57,738 nucleotides of DNA from Puniceicoccaceae bacterium (GTDB taxonomy: Bacteria; Verrucomicrobiota; Verrucomicrobiia; Opitutales; Coraliomargaritaceae). The stretch is taken from positions 1-57,738 of the forward strand of contig JAKVCN010000011.1 in NCBI GenBank assembly GCA_022448585.1, given 5' to 3'. How positions within the stretch are numbered: the stretch's first letter is position 1; every line of letters begins with the position of its first letter. This document shows, piece by piece, positions 26,408-37,436 of the stretch. The translations under genes and the position numbers were made by a program. The notes below the pieces were generated by a model. That model saw only the letters and a list, made by a program, of their open reading frames with translations, searched no databases and was not told the DNA's origin.

Positions 26408-28366
26408 TTAATGTTTGCTGATTGGAAATCCAGCACGCTCTGGATACTTCTCAATAAATTTAAGGAATATATCTTTAGCTATAGGGCCTGCAGTAGAACC
26501 TCCATGATAGCTATGGCTTATCTCTGTGCCTTCAACCATTACGGCAACGGCAATTTGAGGGTTTTCTACTGGCGCAAATCCAACAAACCAGGCAAGATTT
26601 ACCTCTTTCCCATGTGCTCTAAAGTCAGCGGTTCCTGTTTTTCCTGCGATACGTAAGTTTTCGATTTGTACGAGTCTACCAGTTCCTTTTTGTCCAACTA
26701 CTTTTTCCATGCCTTCCCATAGTTGTCTTTGCTGCTCAATAGATAATCCAATAGGCTCGCCTCCGTGATTAACTTGCATTCCATCTTCACGAGATAAGGC
26801 AAGCAGAGTTGGCTTGGTGTGAGTTTCGCCTCGAGCAATTGAGGCAATAAATGTAGCCATGCGAAGTGGAGTCATAAGTAGATATCCTTGGCCAATGGCT
26901 GTATTCGCCGTATCTCCAGGAACCCAATTAGTTCCTATGCTTTCACTTTTCCATGATTTTGTCGGCACTACTATACGATTGGTTTCATAGGGCACTTCAA
27001 TCCCTGTTTTTTCATGCATACCAAATCGCTTGGCCTCTCTGCTAATAGCATCTATGCCAATTCTCAGTCCAGTAGCATAATAGAAAACGTTACAGCTTCC
27101 TTCAATTGCAGCAGCGTGATCAACGAGGCCGTGCCCGTAGCGTGCGTGACAGCGAAAAATTCTGTCTCCAACTCGGTAGACACCTTGACAGTCGTATTTT
27201 GTAGTATTGGTGATAACCCCACTTCGCATTCCAGCTATTGAAGTGAGTAGTTTAAAGGTTGAGCCCGGCGGGTAGGAGAGTTGAAGGCTTCTGTTGAGCC
27301 ATGCTCCAGAATTGTTGATTGTTTCAAAAGTTTTGCGCGGAATAAATGGGCTTAGTTTATTTTGATCATACGTGGGATGGCTAGCAATAGTTAGGGTCTC
27401 TCCAGTTTTTATATCTAGTGCAACCACAGCACCAGTGCGTTCTCCAAGAGCCGTTTCTGCTGCGGCTTGAAGGTCTATATCGATGCTTGTTATTAAATCT
27501 TCGCCTTGTTTGGGCGGTAGCATTTCTAGACGTGTATCTTGGAATCCCAAAGGATCTACGCGCCATATTTCCGAACCAGTAGTACCTGATAGATGGGAAT
27601 CAAAATATCGTTCCAGGCCGGTCTTACCAATTTGCTTTTTAAATGTGAATGTTTTGAGCCCATCAGATGGAAGCTGCTTAAAATCTGGAAGTTTGCTTTG
27701 TACGTACCCTAAAGTATGTGCGGCTAATGTCTTGTATGGATAATAGCGCGCAAAGGCTGTGTGAATCTTAATGGGTGAATATACAGGGTGTATCTGTTCC
27801 ACCAGGCGGGCATATTGGTTTGGGCTAAGATCATCTACTAGCGGTAGTGGCAGTAGCAGTTGCTCATTAAAGTGACGAACTAATTGGCTTTCGGATAAGC
27901 TATCTTTACGACCTGTAATTGCATTAATTTGCTCAATATAACGCAGTATGACTGCATGGCGAGCAGTCCATTGTAGCTGGTTGTAATTTGGAAGTGGTAA
28001 ATCAAGTGGACGTTCCTGCTCAGGTGTATTATTGTACTTTTGACTGAGTCTGTCTCGCTCCGCATGTATAATTTTGGAGTATTCTTTACGAAACTCAGAC
28101 CGTAGATCATCCAGATAAACAACAGCAGAATAATGCGGTCGGTTACCTACGAGTAAGCGACCATTACGATCGTAGATATTCCCGCGAGGTCCTGGTTTGA
28201 GGACTCGTCGCTCTGTTTGGCGCCGCTCTAACGCTTCGTATTCGGCCCTAGAAACTAATTGTTGCCACCCAAGACCTACAATTAATGCAAGCGTCGCCGC
28301 AATTACTATCCATATAAAGAGAAGTAATCGCGGATTTTCTCCTTTATGGACATCAAATAAATTCAT
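26408..28366 (-). CDS. mrdA: Penicillin-binding protein 2 (elongasome transpeptidase)
   Basis: PBP2 cross-links peptidoglycan during rod elongation with RodA and MreBCD. The 652-residue protein has one N-terminal membrane helix (about 13-33), the pedestal domain starting [17 protein letters not shown], and the transpeptidase domain. Active-site motifs are Ser369-x-x-Lys372 ([12 protein letters not shown]), Ser424-Cys-Asn ([11 protein letters not shown]) and Lys576-Thr-Gly (AGKTGTADF). The class B layout and the elongasome operon context separate it from FtsI. Two bases separate it from mreD upstream. The usual partner rodA is not next; the operon ends against a convergent SDR gene. Confidence 0.95.
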   Translation of the reverse strand: MNLFDVHKGENPRLLLFIWIVIAATLALIVGLGWQQLVSRAEYEALERRQTERRVLKPGPRGNIYDRNGRLLVGNRPHYSAVVYLDDLRSEFRKEYSKIIHAERDRLSQKYNNTPEQERPLDLPLPNYNQLQWTARHAVILRYIEQINAITGRKDSLSESQLVRHFNEQLLLPLPLVDDLSPNQYARLVEQIHPVYSPIKIHTAFARYYPYKTLAAHTLGYVQSKLPDFKQLPSDGLKTFTFKKQIGKTGLERYFDSHLSGTTGSEIWRVDPLGFQDTRLEMLPPKQGEDLITSIDIDLQAAAETALGERTGAVVALDIKTGETLTIASHPTYDQNKLSPFIPRKTFETINNSGAWLNRSLQLSYPPGSTFKLLTSIAGMRSGVITNTTKYDCQGVYRVGDRIFRCHARYGHGLVDHAAAIEGSCNVFYYATGLRIGIDAISREAKRFGMHEKTGIEVPYETNRIVVPTKSWKSESIGTNWVPGDTANTAIGQGYLLMTPLRMATFIASIARGETHTKPTLLALSREDGMQVNHGGEPIGLSIEQQRQLWEGMEKVVGQKGTGRLVQIENLRIAGKTGTADFRAHGKEVNLAWFVGFAPVENPQIAVAVMVEGTEISHSYHGGSTAGPIAKDIFLKFIEKYPERAGFPISKH

Positions 28367-28368
28367 GA

Positions 28369-28899
28369 CTAGTGAATGGGCAATTCTGCTGGGTCAGTGT
28401 CGACAGGCATTAAATTAAATAGCAGCCGTTCGGCATTAAAGAACCATGGGCTAACTAGTAGTAGGCATAAGTGCGAGACCAGTGTAGTTACGATAACTTG
28501 AGCCCAATAAGCAAATGAACCTATTTGACCATAACTGAGTGTACAACTAACTAGTATAATTGCAGCTAGATTAATTACATGTGACAGAAGAATTGGGTGA
28601 TAATTATGTTCTGCATGAAAACGATGTCGAAATGCATATAGTATTGAACATGTCAGAATGCTACCGCCGGTTAAGAGACCGTAAGGAACGGGGATGGCGG
28701 CGTCTATCCATAGGCCAGAGAGGAAGCAACATAGTAAGCCATCGCGGAACTTTAAATAGAGCCCCGGCAGAATGATCATTGGGCCTAGTATCATCAAATG
28801 TAGCGACCAATTGCAGATACTAGAGTTTACTAACTGAGTCAAATAGAGGAGTACTATATTTGCACCAAACAATACGAAGCAGCGAGGATCAATCATCAT
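28369..28899 (-). CDS. mreD: Rod shape-determining protein MreD
   Basis: MreD is a small polytopic inner-membrane protein of the elongasome. The 176 residues hold about five hydrophobic helices (for example [50 protein letters not shown]). The family is weakly conserved, so the call rests on topology and on the position between mreC and mrdA. Its first 11 bases overlap the end of mreC, suggesting coupling. The segment [21 protein letters not shown] fits the MreD core, where an aspartate follows a small-residue helix. Confidence 0.85.
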   Translation of the reverse strand: MMIDPRCFVLFGANIVLLYLTQLVNSSICNWSLHLMILGPMIILPGLYLKFRDGLLCCFLSGLWIDAAIPVPYGLLTGGSILTCSILYAFRHRFHAEHNYHPILLSHVINLAAIILVSCTLSYGQIGSFAYWAQVIVTTLVSHLCLLLVSPWFFNAERLLFNLMPVDTDPAELPIH

Positions 28900-29740
28900 T
28901 ATGGTTGTATTTTTCTGGGTTTATTGGAATAAGCACAGAGACCTCTTTTAAAGATAAAAGACGCTTATCAAGATGGACTTTACCAGCTTGGAAAATGCCG
29001 CTACTGCCAGGCTCAAGCCAACTAACAGTTCCAATGACTAATCCTGATGGGAAGATGCCACCAAGTCCGGTAGAGAGCAGCTTTAGAGGCGCTTGTCTAT
29101 TCGCAATCAAATCCTGAGGGGCATCACGAATTTCTCCACAAGGCGGACCTAATCGAGTTTGCGCTAAGCCTTGATACACTACTGGCCTGTTATCTTTTTC
29201 AAATGATGCAGCCATGCGAAAGTTAGGACTAGAGATTAGCTCAACAGAAGAAGTATAGGCCCTAACTTCAGCAACTCTACCTACAATTCCACCGGCATAA
29301 ATCACAGCAGCTCCCTCAGGAATGTTATAATTTCGTCCTTTATTAATTATTAATTGTTGCCACCAAGCGCTAATGTCACGGCGAATTACTCTGGCAATTT
29401 CGTGACTATATTCTCGCTTGCTTGGGAGCCTTAAAATATCTGCAAGGCGATCAATTTCAGCCTCTAGGACTTCGTGGCGCTGAGCTAGTGCCTGATAGTA
29501 GGACTTCTGCCGAGCAAGCTCCTTTCCAGCATTGATTAATTCGATCTTAGAGTGACTGCGCCGCCCCCAAAAATCTTCTAAACGGTTAAGCTGAGCGCTG
29601 ATTACCCATGCTGGCGCTTGAAATTCTGTGAAGCTTATGCGTGTAAAAGATTTTATGAATGCGGGCAAAGCCCACCAACTAACCATAAATATTCCGAGAA
29701 CGACCAAGGGCCTAAATTTATCGAGGCGTAGTTTCGGCAC
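28889..29740 (-). CDS. mreC: Rod shape-determining protein MreC
   Basis: MreC is a bitopic periplasmic scaffold of the elongasome that activates PBP2/RodA. The 283-residue protein has a membrane helix (about 11-29, LVVLGIFMVSWWALPAFI), a coiled coil (about 60-100) and the two-barrel beta domain (ARVIRRDISAWWQQLIINKGRNYNIPEGAAVIYAGGIVGRV and LSTGLGGIFPSGLVIGTV). The start is GTG at 29740; the bases around it, CGGC-ACC-GCCG on the + strand, could form a small hairpin holding the start codon. Nine bases separate it from mreB upstream. Confidence 0.93.
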   Translation of the reverse strand: MPKLRLDKFRPLVVLGIFMVSWWALPAFIKSFTRISFTEFQAPAWVISAQLNRLEDFWGRRSHSKIELINAGKELARQKSYYQALAQRHEVLEAEIDRLADILRLPSKREYSHEIARVIRRDISAWWQQLIINKGRNYNIPEGAAVIYAGGIVGRVAEVRAYTSSVELISSPNFRMAASFEKDNRPVVYQGLAQTRLGPPCGEIRDAPQDLIANRQAPLKLLSTGLGGIFPSGLVIGTVSWLEPGSSGIFQAGKVHLDKRLLSLKEVSVLIPINPEKYNHNDD

Positions 29741-29749
29741 CGCCGAAAA

Positions 29750-30772
29750 TTAGTTTTTAGGGTTTCCAGTAAGGTCTTTCAGTAGAAAGGCCAATTCTTG
29801 AAGAACCAGTCCAGTGCCGTTAGCTACAGCACTGAGTGGGTCATCTGCGATTACGACTGGTAAACCTGTTGCATCGCTGAGTTGCTGATCCAGTCCACGA
29901 ATCATCGCTCCGCCACCAGCTAATACAAAACCGCGGTCTACCAGATCAGCTGATAGCTCTGGTGGACACCTTTCAAGTGCATTTCGCACAAGGTCTACAA
30001 TAGATGCAATCGTGTCTGCAAGCGCATCTCTAATTTCTTGGGAGGTTATGGAGATTGTTTTCGGTAATCCCGCGACGGAATCACGTCCGCGAACCTCAAT
30101 AGATATTTCATCATCCAGTTTAAAGGCGGATCCAGCTCTAATTTTTATGTCTTCAGCCGTGCGCTCACCGATCATTAAGTTGTAGGCTCGCTTCATGTAA
30201 TTAACGATAGCGTTGTCGATTTCATCGCCGCCTACTCGAATGCTTTTCGTGAAGACAACGCCGGCAAGCGATAGGATAGCAACTTCGGTTGTGCCTCCCC
30301 CAATATCTACAATCATATTGGCAGCAGGTTCATCAATTGGGAGCCCAACGCCAATGGCAGCAGCCATTGGTTCTTCAATTAGTATAACATCGCGTGCACC
30401 AGCACGGATAGCAGAGTCCTTAACTGCTCGACGCTCAACCTCGGTTATTCCTGAGGGTACAGCAACTACAATTCTCGGAGCTATGAATGTACGAGTGCGA
30501 TTTACTTTGTTAATAAAATAACGCAGCATTGCTTCAGTAATTTCGAAATCAGCAATAACTCCATCTTTCATTGGACGAATTGCAGTAATATTGCCGGGAG
30601 TTCGCCCGAGCATTTTTTTTGCCTCGGACCCAACTGCACAAACTTTCTTAGTTGATGTGTATACTGCAACAACACTTGGTTCGCGCAAAACGATGCCTTT
30701 ATCTTTGGCGAACACTAGAGTGTTTGCTGTACCCAAATCGATTCCTATATCATTGGAGAGAAGTCCCAGCAC
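29750..30772 (-). CDS. mreB: Rod shape-determining protein MreB (bacterial actin)
   Basis: MreB forms membrane-bound filaments that steer lateral wall synthesis. The 340-residue protein has the actin-fold motifs: phosphate-1 [63 protein letters not shown], phosphate-2 [17 protein letters not shown] and the adenosine motif [18 protein letters not shown]. The start is a GTG at 30772, giving [10 protein letters not shown], the usual beginning; no ATG is available upstream. It heads mreB-mreC-mreD-mrdA, so the cell is probably rod-shaped or at least uses an elongasome. Upstream lies the RsbU-like phosphatase gene across 110 bases. Confidence 0.97.
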   Translation of the reverse strand: MLGLLSNDIGIDLGTANTLVFAKDKGIVLREPSVVAVYTSTKKVCAVGSEAKKMLGRTPGNITAIRPMKDGVIADFEITEAMLRYFINKVNRTRTFIAPRIVVAVPSGITEVERRAVKDSAIRAGARDVILIEEPMAAAIGVGLPIDEPAANMIVDIGGGTTEVAILSLAGVVFTKSIRVGGDEIDNAIVNYMKRAYNLMIGERTAEDIKIRAGSAFKLDDEISIEVRGRDSVAGLPKTISITSQEIRDALADTIASIVDLVRNALERCPPELSADLVDRGFVLAGGGAMIRGLDQQLSDATGLPVVIADDPLSAVANGTGLVLQELAFLLKDLTGNPKN

Positions 30773-30882
30773 GTGATTTATATATGTATTAGGCGGTTAC
30801 AATTAGAAAGGAGAAATAGTTTTTTCTATGAAAGACGTTGAATGTCAAATTATTACCACAAATTGGCTATTTGTACATTTGA

Positions 30883-32319
30883 TTAAGAGTGTTTGACAGT
30901 AATTAATGTAAGGTCATCTGCTTGACCGGATTCTCCAGAGAAGCGTTCGATGTTCGTAATTACATTTTTAAGTATCGTCTCAGCGTTGTTATGTCCGCTA
31001 GCGCAGAGTGTTTCAACCAGTCTCTTATTCGAAAATTCCTCTCCCCCTGCATTAACGCTCTCTGTAACTCCATCGGTATAGAGTAGTAATGCGTCACCAT
31101 TGTTGAAATCAACTGTAGTGTCAGCAATAGAGGAGTCGAAAATCTCTGGTGGTACCATGCCAATAGCGATACCACTGGATTGGATCTGCTTAACTAAATT
31201 ACCTCCCGTGTGGCTGCAAGAGTAGAGCAGAGGAAGTTCGTGGCCAGCACGGGCAAGAGTTACGGATTCATTTTTCACATCAATGATAGCATAAATCATT
31301 GTTATAAACATATCTCGCCGCATAGAGGCATGCATTTCTAAGTTGATGGCTTTTAAAATATTTGCAGGAGAATCGTAACTTCTAGATAAATGATGTAAGT
31401 TTGTTTGGCATATAGCCATGATTATAGATGCTGCTATACCTTTGCCAGAGACGTCAGCAATTGCGACCCCTATTTTGTTATCTTCAAGCTTAAACACATC
31501 GTAGAGGTCACCGCCAATTTTTTGAGCGGCTGTATAATGTGCAGCAAATTCTACATTGTGCGTGTCCGGTAAATTAATTGGCAGCAGCAGGCTTTGTATG
31601 TTGCTTGCTAGTTCCAGATCCAAATCAAGTTTGCCTTTTTCGATTTGGATTTTCATTGCATCACTGTTGTAAACAGCAAGTCCGACTTGCTCGGCTAAAG
31701 ATTCTGCTAAAGAAAAATCGGTCTGATTGAAAGGAAGTCCATCGCATGGATTGGCTATGGCTAGCACCGCAACTAGATCACCCCGAAATACTACTGGAAC
31801 TACTATCATGGAGCGTATTTTTAGTGCTGGATCATCGTGTTGGATTACGCGTGGATCTAATATCGCGTCAGCTATTAGCAGGCCCTTTCTAGACTGAGCT
31901 ACAGAGCCAATAAGACCCTCTCCTAAATCAAAACTTTCGGAGCGAAGGATCGCTTCAATATGCTGTGTTCGAGTGCCTGCCTTATGTCCGATTTCAGGAT
32001 TAATTTTGCGCTGTGGCGGAAAAAGGCCTTCTATTGCAACGCCCTTTAAGGTGTTTCCATCTTGTTTTTCGAAGATGCATGCACTCATGGCGTCCGTACT
32101 TAGTACGGCAGCATGAATTATTCGCTGAAACATTTCATTCCTTGTTCCATCTTCAATAACTGCTTCGACCATATTATGCATAAAATCGACAACAATATGT
32201 TTTTCTTGCTCAAGCATCTGCTTCTCTTCTTCAACTAGTTTCAATCGACCGATCTTACCTTTGTAGGCGAGCCATATTGCTATGGTTGCGAAGAGAATCC
32301 CAAGTACGAAAGAAATCAT
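30883..32319 (-). CDS. GAF-domain PP2C-type (SpoIIE/RsbU-like) serine phosphatase
   Basis: This 478-residue protein has an N-terminal hydrophobic helix (about 2-18), a GAF-like sensor domain (about 55-215: ...SACIFEKQDG, GLIGSVAQSRKGLLI, IVVPVVFRGDLVAVLAIAN), a linker helix with ELASNIQSLLLP and the SpoIIE/PP2C phosphatase domain. Metal-binding acids appear in KIGGDLYDVF, IADVSGKGIAASIIM, LLLYTDGVTES and GQADDLTLITV. Such enzymes dephosphorylate STAS anti-sigma antagonists in partner-switching cascades. The neighbour upstream (41 bases) is exactly a STAS protein. No RsbW-type kinase or sigma gene is adjacent. The ATG at 32319 is used; a TTG at 32355 is possible. Confidence 0.92.
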   Translation of the reverse strand: MISFVLGILFATIAIWLAYKGKIGRLKLVEEEKQMLEQEKHIVVDFMHNMVEAVIEDGTRNEMFQRIIHAAVLSTDAMSACIFEKQDGNTLKGVAIEGLFPPQRKINPEIGHKAGTRTQHIEAILRSESFDLGEGLIGSVAQSRKGLLIADAILDPRVIQHDDPALKIRSMIVVPVVFRGDLVAVLAIANPCDGLPFNQTDFSLAESLAEQVGLAVYNSDAMKIQIEKGKLDLDLELASNIQSLLLPINLPDTHNVEFAAHYTAAQKIGGDLYDVFKLEDNKIGVAIADVSGKGIAASIIMAICQTNLHHLSRSYDSPANILKAINLEMHASMRRDMFITMIYAIIDVKNESVTLARAGHELPLLYSCSHTGGNLVKQIQSSGIAIGMVPPEIFDSSIADTTVDFNNGDALLLYTDGVTESVNAGGEEFSNKRLVETLCASGHNNAETILKNVITNIERFSGESGQADDLTLITVKHS

Positions 32320-32360
32320 GTTAATTGTGAATTTACAGTGGGTAGATGCAGGCAAACCAA

Positions 32361-32864
32361 TTATGTATTCGAGCTAAGCTGATTTTTTAGGAAAGCGACC
32401 ACATCTTGAAATTTTGCAGCATTTTGGGAGTTAGCTTGAATCAAATTCTGATGAGCTTCGAGTACTCGTCGCGCGCTGGTCACGTCCGTATTTTCTAGTG
32501 GGGTTTCTTGCCCGTCGTCTTCAGTTAATGCTATCTGAGTATCTATAGACAGTAAGGCTTGCAGTCCTAGATTACAGATGAGTTCACGGTTCCGCTCACT
32601 TAGGTTGCAAACAAGTAATGTGCCTAGCTTCGACTGTTCGCGCAAGTCTATTGCGATCCCAGCTAAAATTCCAAGAAAAGTGCTGTCCATACCTGTGCAG
32701 TGAGTAAAATCAATAGCAAAGCGTTGCTTCTTGGCACGCAACATTTTCTCCATGAACTCCCTAAAGGTATTGCAATTAAGGTAGTTTGCTTTGCCGTGAA
32801 TCCGTATAAATACAGGTTCAGAATAGGCGCTGACTGTAAAGGTCGGCTGTTTAGATATGCTCAT
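32361..32864 (-). CDS. STAS-domain anti-sigma factor antagonist-like protein
   Basis: This 167-residue protein has a STAS domain in its first ~105 residues: VFIRIHGKANYLNCNTFREFMEKML, RFAIDFTHCTGMDSTFLGILAGI and LLVCNLSERNRELICNLGL. Ser61 in the GMDSTFLG loop is at the phosphorylation site of SpoIIAA/RsbV. The remaining ~60 residues are an acidic, helical tail not found in short antagonists. It is the probable substrate of the phosphatase encoded downstream; the kinase and the final target are not in the window. It lies 28 bases after acnA on the same strand. Confidence 0.9.
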   Translation of the reverse strand: MSISKQPTFTVSAYSEPVFIRIHGKANYLNCNTFREFMEKMLRAKKQRFAIDFTHCTGMDSTFLGILAGIAIDLREQSKLGTLLVCNLSERNRELICNLGLQALLSIDTQIALTEDDGQETPLENTDVTSARRVLEAHQNLIQANSQNAAKFQDVVAFLKNQLSSNT

Positions 32865-32892
32865 TGGAGAGCTAAGTATTTAGGGTTTGGAT

Positions 32893-35637
32893 TTAAGAAT
32901 CAGAAATGATATCACGCAGTACGTATTGAAGAATGCCTCCATGGCGGTAATAATCTACCTCTATAGAGGTATCAATTCGCAGATTTAGGTCAATCGTTTC
33001 TGTCCTGCCGTCGGCACGTTTGATCTTCAAGGGAAGGGATGTTCCCGGCAAGACTTGATCACTCAACCCAGATATACTAAATACTTCGCTACCATCTAGG
33101 CTGAGAGTTGCATCGCTTACTCCCTCAGGAAATTGGAGCGGAAGTACTCCCATCCCTATCAGGTTGGAGCGATGTATTCGCTCAAAACTTTTTGCTACCA
33201 CAGCTCTTACCCCAAGCAGGGCAGTGCCCTTTGCTGCCCAGTCCCGCGAGGACCCCATGCCATAATCTTCGCCAGCAATAATAATTAGTCCTTCGCCGCG
33301 TTCTTTATAAACTTGGCAAGCATCATATATGTCAGCAGGCGATCCCTCTGGCATTAGCTTTGTGTAGCCACCCTCTTTGCCATCTGCCATTTTATTTTTG
33401 AATCGAACATTAGCAAATGTACCACGCGTCATGATCCGATCGTTGCCACGCCGAGAACCGAAGCTATTAAATTCTTTTTCAGAAACTCCTGCTTGAGCGA
33501 GAAAACGTCCCGCTGGTCCGTCTGGCTTAATTGCTCCAGCGGGAGAAATATGGTCGGTAGTAATCGAGTCGCCAACAATAGCGAGAGGTCGCAAATTGGT
33601 AAGGTCTGTTATCGTACCTGCTTGCATACTAAAGCCTTCAAAAAAGGGCGGACTCTGTATGTAAGTAGATTTTTCATCCCACTGGTAGATGCTACCACTT
33701 GAGGACTGCACTGCGTTCCACTCTGGGTTCGCGGCAGTGAGGTCACCGTATTTGTCGCGAAACATATCAGGATTTAAACCAGTTTGTACGAGGCTTTCGA
33801 TCTCTGCGTTGCTTGGCCAAATATCTCTAAGATAGACATTTTGGCCATCGCTACTTGTGCCGATCGGATCTTTGGTAAGATCTATATTAACAGTTCCCGC
33901 CAATGCATAGGCCACGACCAGTGGGGGAGACATTAGAAAGTTTGATTTTATAGCACCGTGCACACGGGCTTCAAAGTTTCTATTGCCCGATAGGACGGAA
34001 GCTCCAACTAAGTCTCCAGTCTTTAGAGCCGTTTCGATAGCAGGATCCAGTGGTCCAGAGTTGCCAATACAGGTAGTGCACCCATAGCCAACAAGTTGGA
34101 AACCAAGTGCATCGAAGTCTTTCTGCAAATTTGTTTCTTCGAGGTAATCGGTCACTACTCGAGAGCCTGGCCCGAGCGAAGTCTTAACCAAAGGGTTTAC
34201 GCTTAGGCCTTTAGCGAGTGCTTTGCGCGCTACTAGACCAGCTGCAATCATGACCGAAGGATTTGACGTGTTCGTGCATGAGGTAATTGCAGCGATTAAG
34301 ACCTGCCCATGACTGATCTCAGGTAATGATTGTGTAGTGATTGTAGTTAAGATAGCATCTTTATCACGACCGCCAGCAGCAACTTCAGATAAGACTCGCA
34401 CTTTTTTAGCCTGCGCCTCTTTAGGTATCCCGAAGCCGCCCTCAGCAACAGGCACATCCATTAATTCTTGAAAGCGTTTGCCAAGGAAAGGCACTTCAAT
34501 ACGGTCTTGAGGGCGTTTAGGTCCAGAGACACAAGGCACGACAGTACCAATATCTAAATGGATGCTTTTTGTATATTCGAGCTCTCCATTTTTTGGAATT
34601 CCAAACATCCCTTGAGCAGTGTAGTAGTCTCTGACCCGATTAATTTCTGTTTCACTTCTCCCAGTTAGGCGCATATAGTCCAGCGATTTCTCGTCCACCG
34701 GGAAAAACCCCATAGTTGCGCCATATTCAGGTGCCATATTAGCGACAGTGGCTCTGTCGGCGAGGCTAAGACGTGCTGCACCATCGCCATAAAACTCAAC
34801 AAATTTACCGACGACTCCTTCTGTGCGCAGCATCTCAGTTATTTGTAGAGTCAGATCGGTGGCTGTTGCGCCTTCAGGGAGTTCGCCATCAAGATGAACG
34901 CCAATAACTTCAGGTGTTTTAAAGTAAACTGGCTGACCAAGCATGCCGGATTCCGCTTCAATTCCGCCTACACCCCATCCCACAATGCCAAGCCCATTTA
35001 TCATAGTTGTATGCGAATCAGTGCCTACCAAAGTATCAGGATACAAGACATTGTCTTTCTCGAAAACCACACGAGCTAAGTACTCAAGGTTTACTTGGTG
35101 AACAATACCAATAGCTGGAGGAACAACATTAAATGTTTCAAAGGCTTGCTGTCCCCACTTGAGAAATTCATAGCGTTCTTTATTACGAGAAAATTCAATC
35201 TTTAAGTTTTCCAAGAATGCATTCGCTGAGCCCGACCGATCAACTTGTACGGAGTGGTCAACTACTAAATCGACGGGCACTAAAGGCTCAATTTTTGCTG
35301 GATCTGAACCTATTGCTTCTACGGCATTACGCATCGCGGCAAGATCAACAAGCAATGGAACCCCTGTAAAGTCTTGCAAAACAACCCGTGATACGACGAA
35401 AGGAATTTCCTTATGGCTGGGCATCTCAGCGTTCCAATTAGCCAGCGTTTCGACATCCTGAGCAGTAATACGCTTTCCGTCGCAATTTCGCAGTACCGAT
35501 TCCAGGACTATTCGGATGCTAACAGGCAGCTTCGAAATTCCGCTCATGCCAGCAGTTTCTTCCAGCGCGGGGAGGCTATAGTAGTGTTTACCGTTGAGCT
35601 CTTTAAGAACTTTAAACGGATCGTTTAGTTGGCTCAT
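32893..35637 (-). CDS. acnA: Aconitate hydratase A
   Basis: Aconitase interconverts citrate and isocitrate in the TCA cycle through a [4Fe-4S] cluster. The 914-residue length fits the AcnA/IRP1 type. Cluster ligands are Cys454 ([12 protein letters not shown]), Cys520 and Cys523 ([12 protein letters not shown]). Other signatures are [60 protein letters not shown] and [15 protein letters not shown] in the swivelling domain 4. The order of domains and the linker match AcnA, not AcnB. No iron-responsive or regulatory site is obvious upstream. Confidence 0.97.
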   Translation of the reverse strand: MSQLNDPFKVLKELNGKHYYSLPALEETAGMSGISKLPVSIRIVLESVLRNCDGKRITAQDVETLANWNAEMPSHKEIPFVVSRVVLQDFTGVPLLVDLAAMRNAVEAIGSDPAKIEPLVPVDLVVDHSVQVDRSGSANAFLENLKIEFSRNKERYEFLKWGQQAFETFNVVPPAIGIVHQVNLEYLARVVFEKDNVLYPDTLVGTDSHTTMINGLGIVGWGVGGIEAESGMLGQPVYFKTPEVIGVHLDGELPEGATATDLTLQITEMLRTEGVVGKFVEFYGDGAARLSLADRATVANMAPEYGATMGFFPVDEKSLDYMRLTGRSETEINRVRDYYTAQGMFGIPKNGELEYTKSIHLDIGTVVPCVSGPKRPQDRIEVPFLGKRFQELMDVPVAEGGFGIPKEAQAKKVRVLSEVAAGGRDKDAILTTITTQSLPEISHGQVLIAAITSCTNTSNPSVMIAAGLVARKALAKGLSVNPLVKTSLGPGSRVVTDYLEETNLQKDFDALGFQLVGYGCTTCIGNSGPLDPAIETALKTGDLVGASVLSGNRNFEARVHGAIKSNFLMSPPLVVAYALAGTVNIDLTKDPIGTSSDGQNVYLRDIWPSNAEIESLVQTGLNPDMFRDKYGDLTAANPEWNAVQSSSGSIYQWDEKSTYIQSPPFFEGFSMQAGTITDLTNLRPLAIVGDSITTDHISPAGAIKPDGPAGRFLAQAGVSEKEFNSFGSRRGNDRIMTRGTFANVRFKNKMADGKEGGYTKLMPEGSPADIYDACQVYKERGEGLIIIAGEDYGMGSSRDWAAKGTALLGVRAVVAKSFERIHRSNLIGMGVLPLQFPEGVSDATLSLDGSEVFSISGLSDQVLPGTSLPLKIKRADGRTETIDLNLRIDTSIEVDYYRHGGILQYVLRDIISDS

Positions 35638-35691
35638 TATCGCGTGTGTTCTTTTTATTCGTAAAAGATTAATGGCTTAATTATTAATTAA

Positions 35692-36168
35692 TCAGCATTG
35701 TTTAAGCACTTGTTTAATCGCGGTAAAGCTTGGAAGTATTTTTGGGTCATCAGAGGATTCTGCATAAATTATAGTACCAGTTTCATTAACGACAAAGGCA
35801 GATCTTTTAGCGACACCTTTGAGACCAATAAAGTCAGCATATAGCACATCGTATGCCGTAGAGACTTCTTTATTAAAATCACTCAATAATGGAAATTTTA
35901 AATGGTTATGCTCCGCCATTATCTCCAATGCGTATGGGCTATCTACTGAAATACCATAGACGGCAGCGTCGAGCTTAACATACTCTTCGATGTTCGAGCT
36001 AACCGCGCACATTTCGCCAGAACAAATGCTCGAAAAGGCGAGCGGGAAAAACAACAGTACCGTCTTTTTTTCGCCATAATTATCGGATAAGACTATTTCC
36101 TGAATGCCATCGGCATTTTTGTGTTTTAAAGTGAATTCAGGTGCGGTGCTTCCAGTTTCTAGTGCCAT
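35692..36168 (-). CDS. Peroxiredoxin (AhpC/TSA family, AhpE/BCP-like)
   Basis: This 158-residue thiol peroxidase reduces peroxides. It starts ALETGSTAPEFTLKHKNADG, has FFPLAFSSICSGEMCAVSSNIEEY with the peroxidatic Cys49 and a second Cys54 five residues later (the layout of atypical 2-Cys BCP enzymes), and continues AAVYGISVDSPYALEIMAEHNHLKFPLLSDFNKEVSTAYDVL. The usual P-x-x-x-(T/S)-x-x-C is seen as PLAFSSIC. GLKGVAKRSAFVVNETGTIIYA completes the thioredoxin fold. It is probably cytosolic. It sits 25 bases after tyrS. Confidence 0.93.
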   Translation of the reverse strand: MALETGSTAPEFTLKHKNADGIQEIVLSDNYGEKKTVLLFFPLAFSSICSGEMCAVSSNIEEYVKLDAAVYGISVDSPYALEIMAEHNHLKFPLLSDFNKEVSTAYDVLYADFIGLKGVAKRSAFVVNETGTIIYAESSDDPKILPSFTAIKQVLKQC

Positions 36169-36193
36169 AATATTTTTTATAGTTTCTATAATT

Positions 36194-37375
36194 TTAACAA
36201 CCTACTTTAAAGAAAGTACGTTTGCCTGCTTGAAATACTCGTGAGCTATTTAAGCGGAGAACTTTATGATTTATATCGGTTATTTTATCTCCGTCAACTT
36301 TTACGCCGCCTTGTTGCACCAACCTGCGAATTGCACCTTTACTTTCGAAAAGTCCAGAGCTAGACATCAGATCAATAAGACCTATGCAGTCAGAGTCGGT
36401 GGCAAGTTCACTCCAAGTAAAAGTTGGCATATCATCGGGTAATTTATTCTTCGAAAATACTTGCTCGAATTGTTTTAATTCATGTCTTGCTGCATCCATT
36501 GAGTGGAACTTTCCAACAAGCGAGCAAGCAAGTTGTTTTTTTGCGTCCATTGGATGGCTGGCTTTGAGCGATTCGATTCTAGCTACATCAAATTCAAGAA
36601 GTAATTGGTAGTAAGTCCACATTGTCTCATCACTAATAGACATAATCTTACCAAACATCTCTTTTGGAGTATCTGAAAAAGCGATATAATTGTCCTGGCT
36701 CTTGGACATTTTCTTTGTACCATCAAGTCCGACGAGTAAGGGCATCGTTATGACGGCTTGCTCTTGCTTGCTCACATCTTTTTGTAGAGCCCTACCAACT
36801 AGCATATTGAACAATTGATCGGTCCCGCCAATCTCAATATCAGCATTTAGCATCAGAGAATCGTAGCCTTGAATCAGTGGATAGAGAAACTCTACAATGG
36901 AGATAGGCGCATTGTTCGCATACCTTTTAGAGAAATCGTCTCGTTCCAACATCCTCGCCACGGTCATCTTACGAGCGAGTTTCAGGCAGTCCTCAAACCC
37001 CATTTCATCAAACCATTCGCTGTTAAAGCGCACTTCCGTTTTCTCTTTATCTAAAACTTTATATGCTTGATCCAGATATGTCTTCGCATTCTCTGCGATT
37101 TCCTCTTTGGTCAGTATTGGGCGAGTGCTGGACCGCCCAGAGGGATCACCGATTAATGTAGTAAAATCCCCTATTATGAGGATTGCCTTATGGCCAAGGT
37201 CTTGAAACTGGCGCAGTTTATTGAAGACCACTAGATGACCAAAAGTGAGGTCTGGGCGAGTTGGATCTACTCCGAGCTTAACGCGAAGGGATTGTTCGCC
37301 GTGGAGATGCTCTGAGAGTGCATCCTCCCCAATGATGGTTTCAGTATTTGTTCGGATAGTATCGATACTGCTCAT
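36194..37375 (-). CDS. tyrS: Tyrosyl-tRNA synthetase
   Basis: TyrRS charges tRNA-Tyr. The 393-residue class I enzyme has the HIGH-like motif DLTFGHLVVFNKLRQ (45-48), the KMSKS loop (222-226, GTKKMSKSQDNYI), the tyrosine/ATP pocket QGYDSLMLNADIEIGGTDQLFN, and a C-terminal S4-like RNA-binding domain (GAIRRLVQQGGVKVDGDKITD). The FGHL and long loop type match the TyrRS-2 (TyrZ/proteobacterial short) group. No T-box or leader is visible in the 61-base gap upstream, as expected for non-Firmicutes. Confidence 0.97.
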   Translation of the reverse strand: MSSIDTIRTNTETIIGEDALSEHLHGEQSLRVKLGVDPTRPDLTFGHLVVFNKLRQFQDLGHKAILIIGDFTTLIGDPSGRSSTRPILTKEEIAENAKTYLDQAYKVLDKEKTEVRFNSEWFDEMGFEDCLKLARKMTVARMLERDDFSKRYANNAPISIVEFLYPLIQGYDSLMLNADIEIGGTDQLFNMLVGRALQKDVSKQEQAVITMPLLVGLDGTKKMSKSQDNYIAFSDTPKEMFGKIMSISDETMWTYYQLLLEFDVARIESLKASHPMDAKKQLACSLVGKFHSMDAARHELKQFEQVFSKNKLPDDMPTFTWSELATDSDCIGLIDLMSSSGLFESKGAIRRLVQQGGVKVDGDKITDINHKVLRLNSSRVFQAGKRTFFKVGC

Positions 37376-37436
37376 GGCTTATAATGTAGAAGCAAGAAAT
37401 TGAACTCGCAGAGCATCGCGTAAAGAAAAAACGTGA

